A stretch of DNA of 8,634 bases. It comes from JBMNQS01 sp050944255. Its GTDB lineage: Bacteria > Bacillota > Clostridia > Christensenellales > Maliibacteriaceae. This document shows, one piece after another, positions 5,161-8,634 of this stretch. The translations under genes and the position numbers were made by a program. How positions within the stretch are numbered: position 1 is the first letter of the stretch; each line of letters opens with the position of its first letter. The notes below the pieces were generated by a model. It saw nothing but the letters and a program-made list of their open reading frames with translations. It searched no databases and was not told where the DNA came from. Where the stretch lies: NCBI GenBank assembly GCA_050944255.1, contig JBMNQS010000080.1, positions 1 to 8,634 of the forward strand, given 5' to 3'.

Positions 5161-6021
5161 TTAAATCATCTCCACCGCCTTTTTTTCGGTGACCACGGCA
5201 TAGACGCTGAACACTTTATTTTTCAGCTCTTCCACCGCAGCCTGCTGCGCGTCCTCGCTCTGGTAAAGGCCCACCACTGCCGGACCGCTCCCCGATACCC
5301 ATGCGGCCACCGCGCCGGTGCCCATCACGCGGCTTATGACGCGCTGCACATTCTTGTCCAGCGCGCACGCGGCGTCCTGCAGATCGTTGGCATGGACCAT
5401 GGCCTTGCGGATTTGCTTCATATCCCCGGAGGCCAGCGCCTTTGCAATGGCGTCCGCGTCCGCCTGCTTGACCGGATTTTGATCGTAGGCGGCAAATACC
5501 TGCGGCGTATATAAGACGCCCCGCTCCTTGGCGATCACCAGATGGTACATCGGGCCTCCCAGCGGATGCGCAACCCGCTCGCCCACGCCCGCTACCCTTC
5601 GCCTGCCCCCGTAAAGGCAATAGGGTACATCCGCGCCGATTTCAAGGGCCAGCTCGGCCAGCTCAGATAGCCCAAGGCCGATTTGCCACAGCTCGTTGAG
5701 CCCGATGAGCGTCGCGGCGGCGTTGGTGCTTCCTCCCGCCAGGCCCGCGGCCAGGGGAATGCGTTTTTCAATTTCAATGCGCACGCCCTGGCGGATGCCG
5801 AAGCGTTCTTTCAAAAGCGTCGCCGCCTTATAGACCACGTTATCGAGCATGCTGACATCCGGTATGGAGCCCACCGTGACGTCCTGCGAAGCGTGCTTTA
5901 ATTCGATGACGTCCGCCAGCGATACCGAATCGTTGATCATCCGCAGCAGATGATATCCCCGCGGGTCAATGCCCTGCACCGAAAGCGCCCAATTGATTTT
6001 CGCACGGGCTAAAATCCTCAT
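5161..6021 (-). CDS. ispE: 4-diphosphocytidyl-2-C-methyl-D-erythritol kinase IspE
   Basis: IspE phosphorylates the 2-hydroxyl of CDP-methylerythritol with ATP in the non-mevalonate isoprenoid pathway in the cytoplasm. The 286-residue protein has the usual length for this GHMP kinase: the N-terminal ARAKINWALSV motif with the substrate-site Lys8, GYHLLRMI (22-29), the ATP-binding glycine loop PLAAGLAGGSTNAAATL (89-105), the catalytic Asp131 in GADVPYCLYGG, HANDLQ (210-215), and the third GHMP motif VSGSGPAVVGLY (242-253). Small deviations are Trp where Leu is common after KIN and Ala residues in the glycine loop, which do not suggest loss of function. GGAGG lies six bases before ATG 6021. It has its own putative -10 at 6056-6061 and lies between terminators, so it seems independent of the flanking sporulation genes. 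A SipL-like gene upstream and spoIIR downstream match the clostridial order. Confidence 0.95.
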   Translation of the reverse strand: MRILARAKINWALSVQGIDPRGYHLLRMINDSVSLADVIELKHASQDVTVGSIPDVSMLDNVVYKAATLLKERFGIRQGVRIEIEKRIPLAAGLAGGSTNAAATLIGLNELWQIGLGLSELAELALEIGADVPYCLYGGRRRVAGVGERVAHPLGGPMYHLVIAKERGVLYTPQVFAAYDQNPVKQADADAIAKALASGDMKQIRKAMVHANDLQDAACALDKNVQRVISRVMGTGAVAAWVSGSGPAVVGLYQSEDAQQAAVEELKNKVFSVYAVVTEKKAVEMI

Positions 6022-6055
6022 AACCGTCCTCCAGAATCTGATCTATATACTTGAT

Positions 6056-6061
6056 ATTATA
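6056..6061 (-). promoter_or_regulatory. Candidate -10 box for ispE
   Basis: A perfect TATAAT lies on the minus strand at 6061-6056, 34 bases before the ispE ATG. No good -35 is found at 16-18 bases, and TTGCAG is present only at a spacing of 21. The start site would be near 6049. Placement and the A+T-rich context support a promoter, but it is incomplete. Confidence 0.4.
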
Positions 6062-6270
6062 CTTGAAAAACGCGTCTTTGCACTGCAAATTTTTAAACGG
6101 GCACGAACGTTCTCTTATGCCGCGGCAAAATTTGATAAGCAGAGTTTATCGATCGAGGCTTATAAGGCGCCGTTTTCGAAAAAAATCTTTTTCCAGATCT
6201 TGTGTGCCATTGCAACTTTTTGCACGATATATAGTGTTTTTGCATTGTTTTTTCAGTATTTTGGCATAAA
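6062..6270. other. A+T-rich non-coding spacer upstream of ispE
   Basis: About 210 bases rich in A/T runs (for example TTTTTCCAG, GCAACTTTTTGC, GTTTTTTCAG) contrast with the G+C-rich genes around them. It has no supported ORF: the longest open frame crossing it is antisense to sipL, and a 16-codon minus-strand frame lacks a ribosome binding site. It may serve as an UP-like or curved upstream region for ispE. Confidence 0.4.
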
Positions 6271-6312
6271 GAGAAAAGGACGGAAAGCCTTCGCTTTCCG
6301 CCCCTGCCTTTT
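6269..6312 (-). terminator. Intrinsic terminator of the SipL-like gene
   Basis: An 8-bp perfect stem CGGAAAGC/GCTTTCCG (6281-6288 with 6293-6300, four-base loop) is followed on the minus strand by TCCTTTTCTCTTT. It begins 20 bases after the sipL stop. An outer AAAAGG/CCTTTTTT pairing makes it partly bidirectional. Confidence 0.75.
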
Positions 6313-6319
6313 TTGTGTT

Positions 6320-7879
6320 TTACAGGATCAACTGACGGTACATGATCACTTTATCCCCGGATGCAATGTCCCGCTCCTGCAGGAAGGGATTGAGCCTGGT
6401 TACCTCATCCACCGTGGCGTTAAATCTTCTGGCCACGCTCCAAAGCGTATCTTCGGGCTGCGCCACCACCATGATGATGCCGTAATCCGCGCTCACCGGC
6501 ACTTCGCCCTGATCCGTGACGTTCACCACCATGGACGCCTGGCCCATGCCGGTCACCGATGCGCAGACATCCAGCGATACGCGGCACTCCACCTCGTCGT
6601 CGCTGAGCGCGGAGACCTGGCTCTGCCGGACAAATATCTGCGCGTCGGCAAAATTCTGTCCCGCGGCGGCCTCAAGCGCCACGTCAAACTCCATGGGCAC
6701 CGCCGAGTGGAACCCGAACATGGGATTGGCTTGCTCCTCGCTGGTGTAGATCACGTCGCACTCGAGCATGCCCGACACCGATACGGCGCCGTCCTCCTGC
6801 TGGGCCTGCGTCACCACCGGCCTGGCCTTTAAGAGCACCGCCTGGCTGACGGGCGGAAGGCCGCCTGGCAGCGTCAGCGTAAAACGCATGTTCTGCTGGG
6901 TGTTCTGCCTGAGGGTCTTGTTCTGCATGCTGACCTGGACGCGCTCCATTTCAAGATCTCTGCCCGGCGCGTAGGCGTCTTCAATGCCCTGGGAAAGCAC
7001 CTGCTCCTTCACCGATACCCGCGCCAGTACCACCGCCTCTACCCGCAGCATGCCGCTTTCGCCGGAAAGGTCCGTCAGCGGCACCACGTCGATATCGTCC
7101 ACCGCCAGCGTGGCGTCGATCTCTCCGTCGGGCACCGCCGCATCCTCCCACGCAACGTCCACCACAAGCGGCACCGTATAGTTCACAAGCTGCAGCGACG
7201 GCTCTTCACCTGCGCTGCGGTACAGCGTGTGGACCACCATTTCGCCCTCCACATGAGCGCCGTCCAGCGTGGTATCGGCGCCCTTGACGGTGATGTAGGC
7301 CGTATTCTGCAGAATTTCATCCACCGAAGGCGCCCTTTGCGGCAGCTCCACGTCGTCCTGGATCACCACTTCCTGTATCTGCTCCTCCACCGTGGACAGG
7401 CACGTCAGCGCCGCGGAATTGATCTGTACGCCTTCCACGCCCCTGATGTCGGTCACCCAGGCGATGTCCTGCGGAGCAATCACACCGGCTTCCAGCACCA
7501 CGTCCGCCGACAGCGCCAGGCTTCTGGGACTCTCCAATACGTAATCCAGCCGGCGCACAAATCCGCCCGTGCGCGCGCGCATGCCCGGCTCGGCCTCGGA
7601 GAGCGCCAGTTTGTGTACAAAATCCGTTTCCACTTCAAGCGCGCAGACGCCCGAATTATCCGTCGGTGTATACAGTACCTCAAATATTACTTTTCCAGCC
7701 ATACTCACTGCGCTGTTTAAAACCTCGGCATTACCGGCCGTCATGCGCGCGCCGACAGCCAAAATGCGCAGGATATCGATTTGATCCTCCTGCAGCACCA
7801 CCTGCCCTTCCAGCTGTGCTTGCTCACGCACCGACGCAATATACCGATCCAGCTGTACATTCTCCCGAATGATTTCCAC
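6320..7879 (-). CDS. sipL: SipL-like spore morphogenesis protein (SPOCS/DUF3794 repeats plus LysM)
   Basis: The 519-residue protein has an N-terminal segment (EIIRENVQLDRYIA), then three SPOCS (DUF3794) type beta-rich repeats at roughly 22-110, 170-290 and 330-445. A C-terminal LysM domain (about 468-512) contains QPEDTLWSVARRFNATVDEV, LNPFL and SGDKVIMY. This is the architecture and size of C. difficile SipL, which binds the coat basement ATPase SpoIVA through its LysM domain and ties the coat to the forespore surface. It has no signal peptide, consistent with mother-cell cytoplasm. GTG 7879 is chosen because AAGGAGGAGG lies eight bases upstream, and the longer frame to ATG 7945 runs back into the spo0A terminator. 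Adjacent ispE and nearby spoIIR match the clostridial sipL neighbourhood as I recall it. Other SPOCS-LysM paralogues exist, so orthology rests on architecture plus context. Confidence 0.82.
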   Translation of the reverse strand: MEIIRENVQLDRYIASVREQAQLEGQVVLQEDQIDILRILAVGARMTAGNAEVLNSAVSMAGKVIFEVLYTPTDNSGVCALEVETDFVHKLALSEAEPGMRARTGGFVRRLDYVLESPRSLALSADVVLEAGVIAPQDIAWVTDIRGVEGVQINSAALTCLSTVEEQIQEVVIQDDVELPQRAPSVDEILQNTAYITVKGADTTLDGAHVEGEMVVHTLYRSAGEEPSLQLVNYTVPLVVDVAWEDAAVPDGEIDATLAVDDIDVVPLTDLSGESGMLRVEAVVLARVSVKEQVLSQGIEDAYAPGRDLEMERVQVSMQNKTLRQNTQQNMRFTLTLPGGLPPVSQAVLLKARPVVTQAQQEDGAVSVSGMLECDVIYTSEEQANPMFGFHSAVPMEFDVALEAAAGQNFADAQIFVRQSQVSALSDDEVECRVSLDVCASVTGMGQASMVVNVTDQGEVPVSADYGIIMVVAQPEDTLWSVARRFNATVDEVTRLNPFLQERDIASGDKVIMYRQLIL

Positions 7880-7904
7880 GATCGCAACCTCCTCCTTCGC
7901 ACGT

Positions 7905-7912
7905 ATTTTATG
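7905..7912 (-). promoter_or_regulatory. Candidate sigma-E type -10 for sipL
   Basis: CATAAAAT on the minus strand (7912-7905) differs from the sigma-E -10 consensus CATACAAT at one position and would start transcription near 7898, just before the AAGGAGGAGG site. No convincing sigma-E -35 (ATATT type) is seen at the right distance. The same bases could be a sigma-A -10 (TAAAAT), also lacking a -35. Confidence 0.3.
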
Positions 7913-7925
7913 TATATCATTCGGG

Positions 7926-7969
7926 ACAAAAAAATAGAACGCCAAGGCCCCTGACGTTCGAATTTTTCT
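7926..7969 (-). terminator. Terminator between spo0A and sipL
   Basis: GAACG/CGTTC (7937-7941 with 7955-7959) closes a hairpin with further G-C pairs inside and two mismatches. It is followed on the minus strand by TATTTTTTTGTC, and on the plus strand by AATTTTTC, so it is symmetrical. It would stop spo0A read-through about 158 bases past the spo0A stop and 58 bases before the sipL start. Confidence 0.65.
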
Positions 7970-8044
7970 CGCAATTCATGCTTTTTCCGCCGGAGATGCC
8001 GCAGCGTTCTCCCGCCGCATACTCCGCAGCACCCAAAATATCTT

Positions 8045-8091
8045 TACATAGCCACGTTATGCACAGGCAATGTCATAAACGTGGCTATGTA
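8045..8091. repeat. Long hairpin in the spo0A 3' untranslated region
   Basis: A perfect 14-bp stem (8045-8058 with 8078-8091) is extended by ATG/CAT with one bulged A, and ACA/TGT at the tip. It begins 26 bases after the spo0A stop codon. On the minus strand the tail is AAAGATATTTT, a poor U-tract, so termination here would be inefficient. It could be a first, leaky terminator or a 3'-end stabiliser upstream of the better terminator at 7926-7969. Confidence 0.7.
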
Positions 8092-8116
8092 TTTGTGAAA
8101 TCAGTACGCTCCCTCT

Positions 8117-8634
8117 TTAAGCCGAAAGACTCTTACGCTCCATGCAGAGCTTATCGGCCACCAGGGCTATAAACTCGCCGTTGGTAGGCTTGTCCCCTTT
8201 ATTGTAGATGTTGATTCCAAACACTTGGTTAATGTTTTCGATGCGGCCCCGTGAGAAGGCGACTTCAATGGCGTGCCGGATGGCCCGCTCCACCTTGCTG
8301 GCGGTGGTGCCGCACTGCTGGGCGATGCCGGGATACAATTCCTTTGTGATGCGGTTGATGACGTCGTTGTTGTTCATGACCATCTTCACCGCTTCACGCA
8401 AATACTGGTAGCCTTTGATATGCGCGGGTATGCCGATCATAAGGAAGATGCTCGTAATCTGCTCGTCCAGTGAGCGCACCGCAGGCATGGCAATGGGCTG
8501 GATGCTGCTGGAACGCACGGCCCTGGAAGTCTTTGTTTCCCTTACCCGCCGCACAAGCACCTCCATGTCGTAGGGCTTCACCATATAATAGCGTACCCCC
8601 ATGTCGATGGCCCGGCGGATAAAATCTTCCTGTC
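8117..8634 (-). CDS. spo0A: Stage 0 sporulation protein A, Spo0A (partial, 5' end outside window)
   Basis: Spo0A is the phosphorylation-activated response regulator that commits cells to sporulation. The visible 172 codons start within the end of the receiver domain: QEDFIRRAIDMGVRYYMVKPYDMEVL, with the conserved lysine of the MVKPYD motif. A linker follows, then the complete Spo0A-specific DNA-binding domain: IPAHIKGYQYLREA, ITKELYPGIAQQ, the recognition-helix region TTASKVERAIRHAIEVAF, FGINIYNKGDKPTN and GEFIALVADKL. These motifs are nearly invariant in Spo0A. Small changes here are Lys for Arg in SRVERAIRH and Phe for Trp after EVA. The stop is TAA at 8119-8117. The phosphoacceptor Asp and the start lie beyond the right edge; an internal ATG at 8602 is not the start. 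A structured 3' region and a terminator follow before sipL. In many relatives spoIVB lies directly upstream, outside this window. Confidence 0.97.
   Translation of the reverse strand, partial: QEDFIRRAIDMGVRYYMVKPYDMEVLVRRVRETKTSRAVRSSSIQPIAMPAVRSLDEQITSIFLMIGIPAHIKGYQYLREAVKMVMNNNDVINRITKELYPGIAQQCGTTASKVERAIRHAIEVAFSRGRIENINQVFGINIYNKGDKPTNGEFIALVADKLCMERKSLSA

Noticed and set aside
4856..5164. 102-codon plus-strand frame with a CHACG motif
   Set aside because: It runs straight through the perfect bidirectional terminator and the palindrome after ispE, and has no ribosome binding site. The cysteine motif looks accidental.
6172..6222. 16-codon minus-strand frame (MAHKIWKK...) in the A+T-rich spacer
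   Set aside because: No Shine-Dalgarno, no promoter and no similarity that I recognise.
5969..6832. 287-codon plus-strand frame
   Set aside because: It spans the ispE start, the A+T-rich spacer, the sipL terminator and the antisense of sipL. It is a shadow frame of G+C-rich coding DNA.
1..8634. Defence island, mobile element, CRISPR array, phage genes or tRNA
   Set aside because: No transposase, integrase, repeat array, tRNA-like fold or nuclease cassette was seen. All substantial genes belong to known sporulation, envelope or metabolic families.

Overview
The window looks like chromosome of an endospore-forming Clostridia-type Firmicute. It carries spo0A, a SipL-like SPOCS/LysM protein, spoIIR, sleB and ypeB. 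Coding regions are G+C-rich, with mostly G/C at third codon positions, Shine-Dalgarno sequences are strong, and several genes start with GTG or TTG. The close pairing of a SipL-like gene, ispE and spoIIR is, as I recall, also seen in Clostridioides difficile. I cannot name a genus. Nothing points to a mobile element, phage, CRISPR array, rRNA or tRNA.

Layout from left to right. (1) 1-548, minus strand: the N-terminal 182 codons of a PHP-domain metal-dependent phosphoesterase with its own sigma-A promoter. (2) 549-907: promoter, a small palindrome, an intrinsic terminator and a G+C-rich 3' region. (3) 908-1297, minus: an Asp23/Gls24 family protein. It is divergent from mscL (1518-2015, plus), whose channel carries an added C-terminal four-cysteine zinc-ribbon-like tail. 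(4) A 13-bp hairpin at 2053-2081 separates convergent mscL and ypeB. (5) 2107-4781, minus: a tight operon spoIIR-sleB-ypeB, preceded by a promoter that fits both sigma-F and sigma-G consensus. (6) 4782-5160: that promoter, a possible 18-codon basic ORF on the plus strand, a perfect bidirectional terminator and a branched palindrome. (7) 5161-6021, minus: ispE, with an A+T-rich upstream region. (8) 6320-7879, minus: the SipL-like gene. (9) 8117-8634, minus: the 3' part of spo0A.

How the genes fit together. Spo0A is the master switch into sporulation. SipL-type proteins help anchor the spore coat on the mother-cell side. SpoIIR is the forespore signal that triggers pro-sigma-E activation. SleB and YpeB are a germination lytic enzyme and its partner, made in the forespore for later use. 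IspE is a housekeeping isoprenoid enzyme embedded in this block. Most of the window is a conserved sporulation neighbourhood. I found no convincing undescribed system. The best points for a second look are the forespore-promoted spoIIR-sleB-ypeB operon, the zinc-ribbon MscL, the tiny ORF before the bidirectional terminator, and the structured intergenic elements.
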